DNA of 64,000 bases from Anadara kagoshimensis (GCA_021292105.1 CM037864.1:9967898-10031897), one strand, 5' to 3'. Numbered from the stretch's first letter, positions 12,301-22,011 are shown. A program made the numbers and translations. Notes: generated by a model not told the origin, from the sequence alone.

Positions 12301-15300
12301 AAAGGCCATGCCTTTTATGTTCTGACATTGGCCGCCATCACAGTACCAAAGCAGCGTCAAGGCGACTAATGACATATTAATGCCAGTAACGTCATTAAAT
12401 GACACAATTCAACCAAGTTTTCATTTTTTTTGGTGTGTAATTCAAGCATACCGGGCATTTGTCGGAACATTGTGGGTTTGGCTGGCGATCCGTCAATTTG
12501 GTAGGTATGAAAGGTGCCTTAGTTACCATATTAATTCCTTTCATACACAGATCAGATAATGGATACCGACATGGGACCATGAAAGTACTCTTGATACCAG
12601 ACCTGTATGAGTTTATACCAGCATGCAGGAACACTTCTACTTACGCAGTATTATGTTAATAAGTTTGAATCTATTTTCAAGTATGTTTACATCAACAAAA
12701 TGATCAGTAACCATGGTGATAAACAACAGATAAATTCATATAAGTATAATTAAAATGCCATCATCCTGCTGCCCTTACTACTTCAGATTATAAAGATATG
12801 TATAGAAATAATTACTGGTAAAAGCAATTTACATTTAACAACTGTTTACACTTAGGTATAGTAACAGAGGGTGTTTAAGATACCATTTAGAAAATAGAAA
12901 TTTGTCTGAATTTTGCACAAACTATAAATAATTTATGCTGGCAGTTATAAACAGTCAAAACTGGTTAAATATCACATAGGCAAAATTCTATGTGATTTAC
13001 CAATATATGTGCAATATAGTTTCCCCAAATCTAAAATCACTAGTAGCCAAATTTTCGAAAATCTGTGAAAATAGTGTCCTATTCAAAGTTTTTTTTTAAA
13101 AAGAAAAAACAAATATGCTAAAGTAGGTTACTTTAACTTACTTACTGAAACCAATAACAAACATACTGATCCATGTCTAAATCACAATCCAGAAGCAAAG
13201 TAAAACTTTAAAACTGACAAGTTAGGTTTAACATGTAAACTTAAGCTTCAACCAGAGAAGTGAGGCCAGGTGCTTTGGAAGGGTAAGCATCTTTTGTTTA
13301 GATAGAATTTTCAGACATTAGCAGCCAATGGCGATTTTTGGTACAATGATTGGAAAGCACAGTATATACCTGTTCATGTATATTGGCTCAATGGTTAAGG
13401 TTTACTCCTTTCAGCTCATAGTGCCTCATCAATGAAATTCTGTATACTACAATGTACTTGACAGGAATGGGTTGATATGAAACTTTACTGGTCAATTTGG
13501 TGCCAGTATCTTGGTGACAGGACCAGTGTACTAGTATTGACCTCTTAAAGATGCAATAGTCATGCATTTATTCAAAACAGATCAGCAACACAAACAGGGA
13601 TATTTCATCATTGTTTACTTATATCAACCTTTCTATGTTTCCATTTATAGTAGTTAAAATTGTCATTGTATGCATACCAATGTCTGAGAAATTGATTCAA
13701 AATGTAACCTATTTCAGCAAATCTGTGAATAAATACTTTAATAAGACTACTGGTACACTTTCACAAATTTTGGAAATGCCAACTGTTAATTTTAAATGGT
13801 AAAAATCTAGAGAATGCCATAAACATGCATTTATTCAAATTAATGCACGCCAGAATAACAAACTGTTAGGTTTGTGCCACTTATCACTATTCCATATCTG
13901 CATCGATATTTGATACAGGTAAAACGTCTTTGGCAGAGTACATTAAGTACTGTACCATTCCCTCTCCTCAACAATACACACATGCTAAATTGTTAAGTAT
14001 ACTTTATACTTACTGCTTCTGTCCGGCTCCTGTAAAATAGAAAAAAAAGTTTTAAGAAAAAATGAAGAACATATCTCATTAAGTTATCGTAACAATATAA
14101 GTCCCCTGAAGCTCTCAGGACTGAACCTTATGTCCATAAGCTAAAACTGCTTTTACAGTAGTTTAATACATTACAACATACTGTTAATGCATGCATAGCT
14201 GAATAATGCAGAAAATGTGCACGGCAATGCTAAAAAGAGAGCAATTCTAATATCAATAAACATTTTAAAGACTTATAAACAGGAAGGACTTTAAAATTTA
14301 TTTTGGTCCTTTGGGTATCTTTTCAACATCCTGATAACAATTTTGGTGTCATAGTTTTGGTCAAAGCACTACCTGCTGAGGAATTGTATTCCAAAATGGC
14401 CGTCTAGTGCTATAAAATTAAAATTGGTATAATATGTAATAGAGCTTTTTCTACCAATGAATTAGGACCGAAATTGGGTGCCATTCCAAATGGCAAAAAC
14501 ATTAACATTTTTCCATTTTATGAGCCATTTTTCCCCAATTATCTTTAGGAACCTTACTTTTTGTAGTTTGGCTCATGAAAAGTACCAGTATAAATTCGTT
14601 TAAACAGTATTTACATAATCTTTTAAATTACACAATTTTGACACTTTGGATGAGGTATATAAATATGCATTTCTGTAGACATGTTGAATGAAATAGCTTG
14701 ATTTTTTAATTTGAAATTCCCAATCTGTATAGACTTAAATGCTCTAAATTCCCAAACCCAAGTACCTGACCACTTTTTAAAGAAGAAAAAGCTCAATATA
14801 ATTATATTACTTGTACACATTTGTATCAGGACATTAAAAAATTAGGTATTTTACAAACTGTTTAAGTTTATCATTTACTGTTCTAACTTAAAAACACATA
14901 TTCATTCTTATTCCAACAAACCCATCCTAAATCATATATACATAGTACCATACAAAGATTTACACACAAATTACTAGTATATAACATGATGCTGTTTTTA
15001 TCTGTTTACTAACAACATCACAGAGAATACATAAGTATTTAATTATGATAACTTTATTACCAACAGTATTCCCATATCTCAATGATAAAACTACTTCAGT
15101 GCTGAATTTTTACACTTTACAGTAGTAAATCTTTGATAATTTTGAAAGGATCTTAAGAGTCTGATGTCTTTTATAAGTACAGTCCAACCTGCCTTAAAGA
15201 CCACATCTATATAAGGGCCACCTGCTTATAAAGGACATTAAAATTTTGTCCCAAATGTTCTTTATTCATATTATTTGAACCTGTATATTATAAAGGCCAC

Positions 15301-18300
15301 CTGCCCATAAAGGTAACTTTTACTGGTTCCCTTGGGTGGCTTTTATAGACAAGTTTGAGTGTATGTGAATCTAGAGTGCATGCGATTTTAAATATAATTT
15401 CCCATAATCAATACTAACTTAACCACCGGAGGACTTTTAAAACTTTTTAAAAAGTGCATGTGGATGTTCAAGTCACAAAAATGTTAATCCGGAAGTAACT
15501 TTACAACTCTAACACAAGCATGGAAACGGTGTAACTTTAATAATTATAAATCCGGTCGTGTCACATGGTATCAACATTCTTCACATAATTTAAGTCTCCT
15601 TATTTCTTCAAACTGATTACTTTAATTTTCTAAATTAAAAGAGTTTATACTAATTACGGGATATTGTTTGGTGACGAGGTTAAGGCAAATGGGAGTTGTG
15701 TTGAGTTTAACTATTTGCAGTTTTTTAGGTGTTTTAAAAGCGAGTTTTTTAGGATGAAAGTGTTAGTAAAGTTGTTTTAATTCCTAGTCCATGTACTCTG
15801 TGTTGAGTCTATCACCATTAACAAACCTGTCTTTTTGAGTCGATAGATGCTATCTTAAAGACAGGACTGATTTACATGTACAGAGATTGTACTACAAGTT
15901 CTATCATTAATTTTACATTATCAGGTATTGACGTCGATGTTATCTATTTAATGGGTTGGTTTTTTGGGGGGAGGGGGGGTTTAATAAAAAAATTAAGCTC
16001 AATATAAGGGGAAATAATTAATTTAAGAGCCGGTCTAAATCATTATATTAGTAGTGATTATATAAATAAACAAACTGCTTAAGGCTGGTTAAGTCAGACG
16101 CTTTTGTTACTACTTCGAGAAGAAGAAGAAGAAGAAGAAGAAGAAGAAGAAAAAGAAGGACACCTTCAAGATTAGACTGTGACAGAAAAATAAGAAAGAC
16201 CTCTTTATTATTCGAGTAGCGCCTTCGTTATTATAAAAGACGAAGAAGAAGATGGCGGTGGATGCGGAGGAGGAGGAGTAGGAGGGAGGGGGAGGAGGAG
16301 GGGGGCGATGATCCTTTAAGAATGCCATAAGAAAGATATAAACATACACTACGAAAGTTTTGACTGGTATCAATTTCAAAAAGCATTTTATACAGCACAA
16401 CCCATCCTTACTTCAAAGTTATACTAAATATTTATATTATGTTGTTTGGATAATAATAGTTTATGTGATTTTATCAGATTCTGTAAAAAGCAGCAATAAC
16501 ATCGGTATTTATATATTTATATTTTTGTGTCTATCCTAACATTTTTGTTTTATCGGTTTTTATAAGATTCCTCAAACATCATGTTTTGTTTCGTAAGAAC
16601 AGCTTGTATCTTAATATACATCTTAACATACACATGTAACATTATGTTGTCTTCCGTTTTTACGTCGATCAACGGGACCATTTTGGCATTTTCAATTTTC
16701 TTCATCAGATACCGGTCCTGTAGATCTACAGGCCTGTCGAAAGTTAAACGACGAGCTAATGATACTGAGAAGTCAACTTGAAACTCATTATCAACTGTCG
16801 AGTGGCTTTAATAAGAGTAGTGTATCGCAAAAAGCCGCGGAGATATGGATAACTGCTTTTGACGACAGTTCGGGATATACAAGAAGCTAACAAGAGGCTG
16901 AGATGAATTGCCGATTTGCTACTTAGTGTTAAACTTTCGACAGGTCTGAACTGCACATAGTGGTACAAATATTCCCCTTGTATGACGTCAATGTATAGTT
17001 TATATCTATACCTAGGAAGTAACATTTAACACCTCGCCTACACGTGCATATATACCTTACATTCTCAGTGATTTATGTTTTAGGTCTTGTGTATTTCTAG
17101 ATAGTCGGTTACTTAGCTAAGCTATTTGCTGACTGAGGTAAAATAAAAATAAAAAATATGTGAAATTTACAGTGAAACTATCTTTACATGTTTCCTTTAT
17201 ATCTAAAGGTATATATAAATGTTTCTTGTCGGTCACTTAGTTAAGCTATTTGCTGACTGAGGTAAAATAAAAATTACTGACATACTATACCAGCTTTAAT
17301 TTTACAGCACTAGACGGCCGTTTCGGAATAAAATTCCTCATCAGTAGTGCTTGGACCTAAATTATGAAACCAAAATTATTTGAAGATGTTGCCAAGCTAC
17401 CCAAAGGACCAAAATATATTTTACCAAATTAAGCTAAGGAAATACTTTGCATGAGGAAGTATACCTTAGTTTTACTTTTAATTCAATTTCAAATTTTAAC
17501 TTGTTGGAAATTTAGACAATTATAGTATATTTCTGACAATAAAACGAAATTATTGCCTACTGAGTTTGTGATATCCTCGGGGCACCAGCCACCAGCAGAG
17601 ATATCGGCTCAGGAGATGAGATATATCTTTACATGTTTCCTTTATATCTGATTGTATATAAATGTTTCCGAAAGTTAGTTTCAAATAATGTTGTACTAAT
17701 ATCAGAATTTTTTATACCTTTATTTCCAAAAAGGTTTTTTCATCATGACTACCGTGCCTTTCGCTATGGTTTTATTCCCAATGGAGGAAGAATAGGCAGA
17801 ATACATATTAATCTAGGTTATGGTGCCGGCAATATCACGCATCTTATTTGACTATTAGTATACGGAGGCCACGCCTTTAAGCATATTGTGTTCCTAACTA
17901 TTTATTTATTCTTTCGAGTTATTTTGTTCAACTATTTTGTGATACAATTCAGCGATGAATGATGAAAACAGACCACCCACAAAGTTATTAAAGTATTCAA
18001 GACTACCAGTTCATGTATTTAATATTTGTTCTTTGAGCTTGTGCATCAATCTTTCAGTAACTATTTTATCATGTGCATCAGGCGAAAGAAAACTGACGAA
18101 TTTAATTGATACATATCGCCGTATCTGGATAGGTGATAGATATATACCAGAGATGTCTGAAAAATCAGACGAAAATATTTTGCATTAGGTGTTGTAAGTT
18201 TTGGCCTATCGCGTACCGTTTCTCATTGGATAAAAAATATATAACAATTGTTTTCATTGGATGATTTTGTTGACGAAACGCATCATGGGTATTGACCTAC

Positions 18301-19352
18301 ACGGGATTTCATTGGATAATTTTGTTGACCAAATGCATCATGGGTATTGACCTACACGGGATTTCATTGGATGATTTTGTTGACCAAATGCATCATGGGT
18401 ATTGACCTACACGGGATTTCATTGGATAATTTTGTTGACCAAATGCATCATGGGTATTGACCTACACGGGATTTCATTGGATGATTTTGTTGACCAAATG
18501 CATCATGGGTATTGACCTACACGGGATTTCATTGGATGATTTTGTTGACCAAATGCATCATGGGTATTGACCTACACGGGATTTCTGATGGATAATATGT
18601 TAACCATTGATTCTCAATGGAAGTTGACACATTTTCGACTAAGCAAACGACGAGCAAATCCATTAAAACCGTGAAGTGATTTTAGTGAGGCATTTTAATT
18701 TACTCTTATTGTAAAGGATACTTTCGGTAAAATGTACTCTTTCAACACCATGGTTTAAAATAATTTTTCTTCATATTCACAAGAATAAAAAAAACCTAAC
18801 TTATCCATATCCAAATCACAATCCTAAAAGCATTTTATGTTTATAAATCAATAACAAACATACTAATCCATGTCCAATTCACAATCCCAAAAACTTTGAA
18901 ACTGAGAAATTAGGTTACATTCGTGAGCTTCCACCAGGCGGAACTGATCATGAGACCGGATGCTCCGGAAAGGTAAGCACATCCGGTCAAGTTAACTAAC
19001 TACACCCGTGAATCAGTAAGTAAAGAAACCAATACATACCACTAAAGTTCAGATTGATAGAAGCAGAGACCTCTCCTAGTTTATTTTTAGCAGTAACTTT
19101 GTATGTCCCTGCGTCACCTTGTCCGACACCAATAATGTCCATCATTACATTATATTTATTTCCACCTGATGGTTCCACTCGCATTTTAATCCTATCAGAT
19201 TGTTTGATTGGAGTTGTTCCTTGATACCATTGTATATCCGGTTTAGGAGAAGCCTCCAATGTACAGTGAAATACCAGCCTGTTTCCATTGTCTTCTTGTT
19301 TGAGGACTGGTTTTTGTGTAAACCGAGGTGCGACGTCGTCTCCAACCCCCAT
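109..19352 (-). CDS. unc-22: Twitchin gene, 5' part (N-terminal Ig domains)
   Basis: Giant muscle protein of the titin/twitchin family, a sarcomeric thick-filament Ig/FnIII kinase; in molluscs twitchin phosphorylation controls catch. Seven coding exons (19352-19040, 14029-14014, 9082-8934, 6910-6755, 3493-3182, 939-927, 322-109) join to 1173 bases, 391 codons, with every junction in phase. Ig1 is residues ~8-104, Ig2 ~115-211, Ig3 ~222-315 and Ig4 ~325-391 (cut by an exon end). Each domain opens with an A-P-x-F-x-Q-K-P type strand, has the Cys and Trp of the I-set fold (C30 and W42 in Ig1), and Ig1-3 close with DAG/DGG-x-Y and L-N-F. The opening MGVGDDVAPRFTQKP resembles the known twitchin N-terminus. 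No signal peptide, as expected for a cytosolic protein. The remaining Ig, FnIII and kinase parts must lie left of the window. Family assignment is secure; the symbol is by analogy with C. elegans. Confidence 0.93.
323..926 (-). other. Twitchin intron 6
   Basis: AT-rich spacer between the 13-base microexon and exon 7. I see no coding sequence or recognisable repeat. Confidence 0.7.
927..939 (-). CDS. unc-22: Twitchin 13-base microexon, linker Ig3-Ig4
   Basis: The exon GAAAGAAACCTAA sits between TTTATTTTCAG and GTAAGT. It enters in phase 1, leaves in phase 2, and joins exons 5 and 7 to give N-F-E-G-K-K-P-K-L-E-G-K-A-P-H-F. With the acceptor at 323-324 it is needed for frame. An in-frame route that skips it also exists through an AG at 315-316 inside exon 7 (exon then starting at 314), which shortens the linker by seven residues. 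Confidence 0.8.
2164..2194 (+). repeat. (GGGT)n microsatellite, possible G-quadruplex
   Basis: Six consecutive runs of three or four G separated by single T on the + strand, which is the template strand of the twitchin intron. The spacing fits a parallel G-quadruplex. Confidence 0.85.
2201..2370 (+). repeat. Dispersed repeat family R2, copy 1
   Basis: Starts GACGTATCGCCATCACTGTA and runs through a TGACGTCATTAAATTGCACA stretch. A diverged second copy with the same order of blocks (CCAAAGCAGCGTCA, CGTCATTAAAT, CACAATTCA, GGAACATTGTGGG, GTCAATTTG-like) is in intron 2. Class unknown. Confidence 0.7.
2544..2580 (+). repeat. (ATT)n microsatellite
   Basis: About eleven ATT units, then an imperfect extension. 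Confidence 0.85.
3182..3493 (-). CDS. unc-22: Twitchin exon 5: linker and whole Ig3
   Basis: Acceptor TATTTGCAG, donor GTAAGT. It encodes the polar linker DDSAKQQGQPP, then a complete I-set domain: PKFTQKPMIKQ, C in FECKL, W in ITWFQG, and DGGEYKVVAKN before ATITLNFE. It leaves in phase 1 after E. As in Ig1 and Ig2, the position of the second Ig cysteine is Val. Confidence 0.93.
4645..4800 (+). repeat. Degenerate minisatellite
   Basis: Repeated ATGACAACAGAAATGACAT-like units of about 20 bases, with spacing variants, at least six recognisable. Confidence 0.7.
5590..5625 (-). CDS. unc-22: Candidate 36-base twitchin cassette exon, linker Ig2-Ig3
   Basis: The intron between exons 4 and 5 contains TTTTATATTTCAG, 36 bases, then GTAAGC. 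The length is a multiple of three and both ends can be read in phase 1, so it could be included or skipped without disturbing Ig3. In that phase it adds T-R-T-I-A-M-M-R-L-G-G-R plus a Gly at the junction to the linker; phase 2 is also open and phase 0 is not. The peptide is basic and would lengthen the flexible linker. Only the splice signals, length and open frame support it; there is no transcript evidence here. Confidence 0.5.
5854..6191 (-). mobile_element. tRNA-derived SINE (V-SINE-like), full length
   Basis: Read on the minus strand it starts with a tRNA-like head: A box TTAGCTCAGTTGGTAGAG and B box GGTTCAATCCC. A conserved middle (GAATGGGAACTT...GAGGTCCTGTGT) resembles the V-SINE central domain, and the 3' end is CTGGGACGTTAAACACTATT then ACTCAACTC. 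Target duplications GATAATGTGAAAGGAGTA (5836-5853) and GATAATGTGAAGGAGTA (6192-6208) flank it, showing LINE-dependent insertion and a moderate age. A second copy is at 10438-10767 and a 3' fragment at 27341-27390. Confidence 0.85.
6755..6910 (-). CDS. unc-22: Twitchin exon 4: second half of Ig2
   Basis: The acceptor is CTATTTTTAG and the donor GTAAGT. It continues Ig2 with R-I-K-M-K-T-D, then EIDNVNAQDAGNYRVTAKN and the closing strand ATIRLNF. It leaves in phase 1 (A of a split Ser/Thr codon), the phase needed both by exon 5 directly and by the candidate cassette at 5590-5625. Confidence 0.92.
7591..7827. mobile_element. MITE with imperfect inverted ends
   Basis: Left end CCCAGTTGCACTAAGCTTGA followed by TTAGTTTAATCA; the right end, read in reverse, is GGGTCAGTTGCTGGAAGCCA followed by GATTAGTTTAATCA. 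AT-rich centre without coding capacity. Superfamily not determined. Confidence 0.6.
7968..8468. mobile_element. Tc1/mariner-type fold-back MITE
   Basis: Begins TACAGAGACGTGCAAGAAGT and ends with the imperfect reverse complement of it (reverse reading TACAGAGACATGCAAAAAAA). The arms then match for a further long stretch (GGACACTTT...CCTTCTTTGTTTCA...), so most of the 501 bases can fold on itself. Ends of this kind with TA targets are typical of Tc1-like elements. No transposase. Confidence 0.8.
8681..8862 (+). mobile_element. Pogo/Tc1-like MITE family P, copy 1
   Basis: Ends TACAGTCCAACCTGCCATAA and, reversed, TACAGTCAAACCTGTCTATA followed by AAGGCCAC. TA at both borders fits a Tc1/mariner-pogo type. 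Three further copies are at 15178-15363, 23116-23288 and 27019-27201. Confidence 0.8.
8934..9082 (-). CDS. unc-22: Twitchin exon 3: first half of Ig2
   Basis: The acceptor is CTTTGCAG (at 9083-9084) and the donor GTATAT. It encodes the A-B-C strands of Ig2: APNFTQKPVTKQ, then C in FECQL and W in IAWFRDD. It leaves in phase 1 inside the C-D loop (N-A-G-G), where exon 4 continues. Splitting an Ig domain between two exons, unlike Ig1 and Ig3, is a detail of this gene. Confidence 0.92.
9875..10805. mobile_element. TIR DNA element family Q, interrupted by a SINE
   Basis: The left end is TACAGTACAGATCTGTCAAA followed by AGTTTAAC; the right end read in reverse is TACAGTACAGACCTGTCAAA followed by AATTTAAC, two mismatches in 28 bases. 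TA borders suggest Tc1/mariner type. Inside is another inverted pair (around 10165-10190 and 10258-10292) and the SINE at 10438-10767, so the element predates the SINE. A smaller relative is at 16729-16952. No transposase. Confidence 0.75.
10438..10767 (-). mobile_element. tRNA-derived SINE (V-SINE-like), copy 2
   Basis: Same family and orientation as 5854-6191: A box GTAGCTCAGTTGGTAGAG and B box GGTTCGAACCC on the minus strand, and the same middle and 3' part. TAGCTTGG at 10430-10437 and 10768-10775 is a plausible short target duplication. Confidence 0.8.
11145..12280. repeat. Inverted repeat pair with internal duplicated segment
   Basis: AGCCCATGGCTCCTAAAA near 11180 recurs inverted near 12072 (TTTTAGGAGCCATGGGCT), with similarity extending to about 11270 and 11998. 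Between and beyond the arms, a ~110-base block (GATCTACTGAAAAAGAG... to GGCAGAAATTGAAGTCTTTG) at 11850-11960 is repeated directly at 12150-12280. Probably a rearranged non-autonomous element. Confidence 0.6.
12292..12503 (+). repeat. Dispersed repeat family R2, copy 2
   Basis: Diverged copy of 2201-2370 in the same orientation, with about 40 extra bases near the start. Confidence 0.7.
13153..13293 (+). repeat. Dispersed repeat family R1, copy 1
   Basis: Blocks AACAAACATACTGATCCATG, AATCACAATCC, AAACTGACAAGTTAGGTT and GAGGCCAGGTGCT. Other copies: 18849-18985, 24210-24327 and 53668-53806 (plus), 25630-25716, 38853-38900 and 53453-53525 (minus, partial). No terminal repeats or tRNA head recognised; class unknown. 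Confidence 0.75.
14014..14029 (-). CDS. unc-22: Twitchin 16-base microexon, linker Ig1-Ig2
   Basis: The exon GAGCCGGACAGAAGCA is bounded by a pyrimidine-rich tract ending in TTTTACAG and a consensus GTAAGT donor. It enters in phase 1 and leaves in phase 0+2, giving the linker G-A-G-Q-K-Q between exons 1 and 3. It is not a multiple of three: joining exon 1 directly to exon 3 would shift Ig2 out of frame, so its inclusion should be obligatory. The joined linker NFSGAGQKQQDGIAPNF is what one expects between twitchin Ig domains. Confidence 0.88.
15178..15363 (+). mobile_element. Pogo/Tc1-like MITE family P, copy 2
   Basis: Same ends and internal order (AAGGGCCACCTGC..., TTTACTGGTTCCCTTGGGTG) as copy 1, same orientation. 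Confidence 0.78.
16117..16158 (+). repeat. (GAA)n microsatellite
   Basis: About thirteen GAA/AGA triplets ending in an imperfect AAAAG stretch. A second purine tract, (GGA)n with interruptions, follows at 16264-16306. Confidence 0.85.
16729..16952. mobile_element. TIR element related to family Q
   Basis: CAGGCCTGTCGAAAGTTAAAC on the left and its near reverse complement GTTAAACTTTCGACAGGTCTG on the right, as in 9875-10805. No coding capacity. Confidence 0.6.
17103..17274 (+). repeat. Direct repeat pair in intron
   Basis: TAGCTAAGCTATTTGCTGAC then TGAGGTAAAATAAAAAT occurs at 17113-17150 and again at 17237-17274 (TAGTTAAGC variant). Confidence 0.7.
17280..17625 (+). repeat. Dispersed repeat family R3, copy 1
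   Basis: CACTAGACGGCCGTTTCGGA, GGACCAAAATATATTTTACC, AATACTTTGCAT and CACCAGCAGAGATAT recur in the same order at 59220-59640, and the CGGCCGTTTCGGAATA block recurs inverted at about 60008-60026. Confidence 0.7.
18254..18592 (+). repeat. 55-base minisatellite, about six units
   Basis: Unit CATTGGATGATTTTGTTGAC, CAAATGCATCATGGGTATTG, ACCTACACGGGATTT, repeated at exact 55-base spacing with few substitutions (ATGATT/ATAATT alternate). Confidence 0.9.
18849..18985 (+). repeat. Dispersed repeat family R1, copy 2
   Basis: Same block order as 13153-13293, with a partial copy immediately before it (18789-18836). Confidence 0.7.
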
Positions 19353-19365
19353 CTTCACCCACTAC
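19040..19365 (-). CDS. unc-22: Twitchin exon 1 of the coding part: start codon and Ig1
   Basis: The ATG at 19352-19350 starts MGVGDDVAPRF and has a good context (AAGATGG). A GTG six bases upstream stays in frame but is not a plausible start. Just upstream, a T-rich tract and TGTAG look like a 3' splice site near 19366, so a non-coding leader exon probably lies further up (right). The exon encodes the whole first I-set domain and ends in phase 1 at a GTATGT donor (19039-19034). The final strand reads D-A-G-T-Y-K-V, without the second cysteine of the classic Ig pair. Confidence 0.93.
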
Positions 19366-19611
19366 CTACAACAATAAAAATATATAGTAAATATATTTTG
19401 TTTGTAATCCAGTGTTTATCTTTTGTGTAAATCAATGTCTAAGCCAAAAGATTAGAATAACACATGTAATTTCAACTAAAGACTATTGAGATGTCATTGC
19501 ATGTTTAAGACAGACAGTTGTCTTGACAATGGTCCTGTGCAGGATTTAATTTTTTTTATAATACTTCAATTTCTGAAAATGACAATTAGTTTACGTTGCT
19601 CAGTCTGTTTT

Positions 19612-19861
19612 AATCGCTTGTAGTTGCAAGCGTCCTTTGTAGCGGCCACAAATGACCTACTTTTTTCGAATTCTACAGAGGCGTCTTTAGCTTGCAATGA
19701 GACACGGGACCTCGGTTTTTGAGTCTCATCCGAAAGACTACTTGATAACGAGCTTTTTACAGCTCTAGTATGGGCAAGAGATGAAAATCATCTCAGAAAA
19801 TTTCCAAGTCCCGATTGAGGTTCGAACCCACAACCCTTGACTTCGAGTACCACTCGGCTGT
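19612..19861 (-). mobile_element. V-SINE copy (RUDI-like)
   Basis: On the minus strand: tRNA-Leu/Ser-like head with GCCGAGTGGT and B box GGTTCGAACC, then the V-SINE core signature CTTTCGGATGAGACTCAAAA followed by ACCGAGGTCCCGTGTCTCA. Flanks GTCTGTTTT (19603-19611 and 19862-19870) look like a target duplication. V-SINEs of this kind are known in molluscs and fish. Confidence 0.8.
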
Positions 19862-21932
19862 GTCTGTTTTTACTTTGTTTGAACCGATATGTCTTATGAT
19901 ACAAAATAATTGAACACAAAATGGCACGATGCGATTGAGCTAGCTTTTTCCTTCTCGAAAGGATTTGGTTGCAACGTTTCCAAAAACATAAAAAAGTCAT
20001 TACATAATCTCTCGACATCAGATTTATAGAGATGTACCATTGATCTAAATGGAAGTTTTTATTCTATGAGAGAAAATAAAAAGTTTGGCATATTTTCAAA
20101 TACATGTGGGATATTTCCAATCTGACATACATAAATTCATGTTAACATCACATCAAGGTATATTTCCAAAATCGCAAAAAAGTGCATTATATATAGGACA
20201 AGATTCAGCTGATGTCATTTTATCGAAGAGATGTATTGGCTTTCGTACCAAAAGTTCAAACAAATGATATATATCCTAAAACAAATACAAAACTCTTATC
20301 AAATCAGTTTTATAGATCGTAAAAATCATTTGTTAAACATGAAACTTGTATCCGGTTATCAGAAATCTTCTTTCATCTTGAGAAATATCATGTTTTCACC
20401 GACATGTTTTTGAAAAATTATGTTTTGTTGATAAACATTGTGATACTGTTACACCAACTGTCAGAACCTCGCGGTATAGCATTAAACAACTACTATAAAA
20501 TCTCTGTGAAGTATAACCATATAATGAACGGATAAACAAAATTTGTCTTATTGCGTTATGCAAGGAGATTTATTATCACTAATTTAGTTTTTGTTGTCAA
20601 GTTGAATTTTATACTGCCATGTGATCAAATTAAATGTCTCATTGTACATGTATATAGATATTCAAAACAAATAATACTAATAAAACACAATTTTATAACG
20701 ATGGCATAATTCAGTCACGAATCTATAAGGTTATTAATTTTCACATGAGCAAATTAAATAATGCCTGCTTTTTAAACTAATTGACACAGAAAAATTGCAA
20801 GAGTGTTGTCATATTGTATGTTTGTCAGCACATGCCAATAGCGTTTGAATTTAGTTATTTTTGTGTTAGTGTTTTCTCAAATATTGAACGGTCCATCTTG
20901 TATTACATCATTGTTTCGTTTTTTTTTAATTAATTGGCTTTTGCTTTTTTTTTTTTTTTGCTTGAACAGAAAAAGCAACCGTTCCGGACAACGCTAACTC
21001 TAACTTAAAGATATGAAATAACAAATATTGCCAGTATTATTTCCAGAACATGTATATATAACCCTGCCTTACAAAAACACATGCAGGGGGCATATCGGCG
21101 GGACACTGACATGTATACAATAATTTTTTCTACACGAGTGCACGTGCAATCTGCACATGATTTATGATCTATGCAAACACCTGTTTGTGTTTAGGCATAA
21201 CAAGATGCCATTCTTTATCGTCAAGTTAAACAAAACTGGCTAATTCAAAGGATTCCGATGGAGCCATATCTTTTTATCATGATGATAAATATTTATTAAT
21301 TATACACATAGATGATCTCAATAAATTTTTTGTACTGTGTATCATAAGAAATATCTGGCAATGGTTTGTAGTTTAGTTACAAAAGAAGAAACAATGTAAC
21401 TGAAAAACTGTTTTTGGCAATAATCAACTCAACCAATGCAAGAACATGAACAATAAATAATATAAATAAATGACAGAAACAGCAAAAAACGAAAGGAATG
21501 AAGGGAAAAACCAGATTTGGATCACAGAGTACCAAAAATACCCTAATTTGAACGACCTCGAACAATAGAGTAAAAACCTAGTAGAGTGTGATTATAATAC
21601 GATAAGCAAGCCATCATCCATATGTTTTTTCAGTGTTGTACTGCTGTCAAGATTGTTTCATTTTAATGTCAAGGCGGTCAGTTTTGGTAAAGTGTTGAAA
21701 TCCGGGGTACTAGGAGGCGATAACCCACTCCCGATAAACTGAAAAATTAACACACAAGGCTCTGTCCTGAGAGGAATTCGAAATTATCCGTAGGTGGACT
21801 AGTTGTCGATGATGTCGAGGCCCGGTTTTATAACTAAATAGTATCTATACAGGCCAGGGTAGTGGTTTAACTACATTTCAGGGTCCTCAGTCAACCATTC
21901 AGAATAGTCCTAAAGATACACCTTATACTACT

Positions 21933-22011
21933 GTCATGTGCTGATTTTGAAGTTGTCATGTGCTGATTTTGAATGCCTTATCTTAATAAAAATTCAAAAT
22001 CAGCACATGAC
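21933..22011. repeat. Hairpin with duplicated left arm
   Basis: GTCATGTGCTGATTTTGAA occurs at 21933-21951 and 21955-21973 and its exact reverse complement at 21993-22011. Nineteen-base perfect arms around a 19-base loop. Confidence 0.9.

Larger units (their letters stand above)
9083..14013 (-). other. Twitchin intron 2
   Basis: Holds a TIR element with a nested SINE (9875-10805), an inverted pair with an internal duplication (11145-12280), R2 copy 2 and an R1 copy. A 12-base-arm hairpin (AATCACATAG-type arms around 12968-13002) is also present. No coding sequence recognised. Confidence 0.7.
14030..19039 (-). other. Twitchin first coding intron
   Basis: About 5 kb between the start exon and the 16-base microexon. 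It includes MITE P copy 2, GAA and GGA tracts, a family Q relative, a repeated 17.1-17.3 kb segment, a 55-base minisatellite and an R1 copy. No coding sequence recognised. Confidence 0.7.

Noticed and set aside
16110-16400. Proline/phenylalanine-rich open frame, minus strand
   Set aside because: It is a translation of the GGA and GAA microsatellites.
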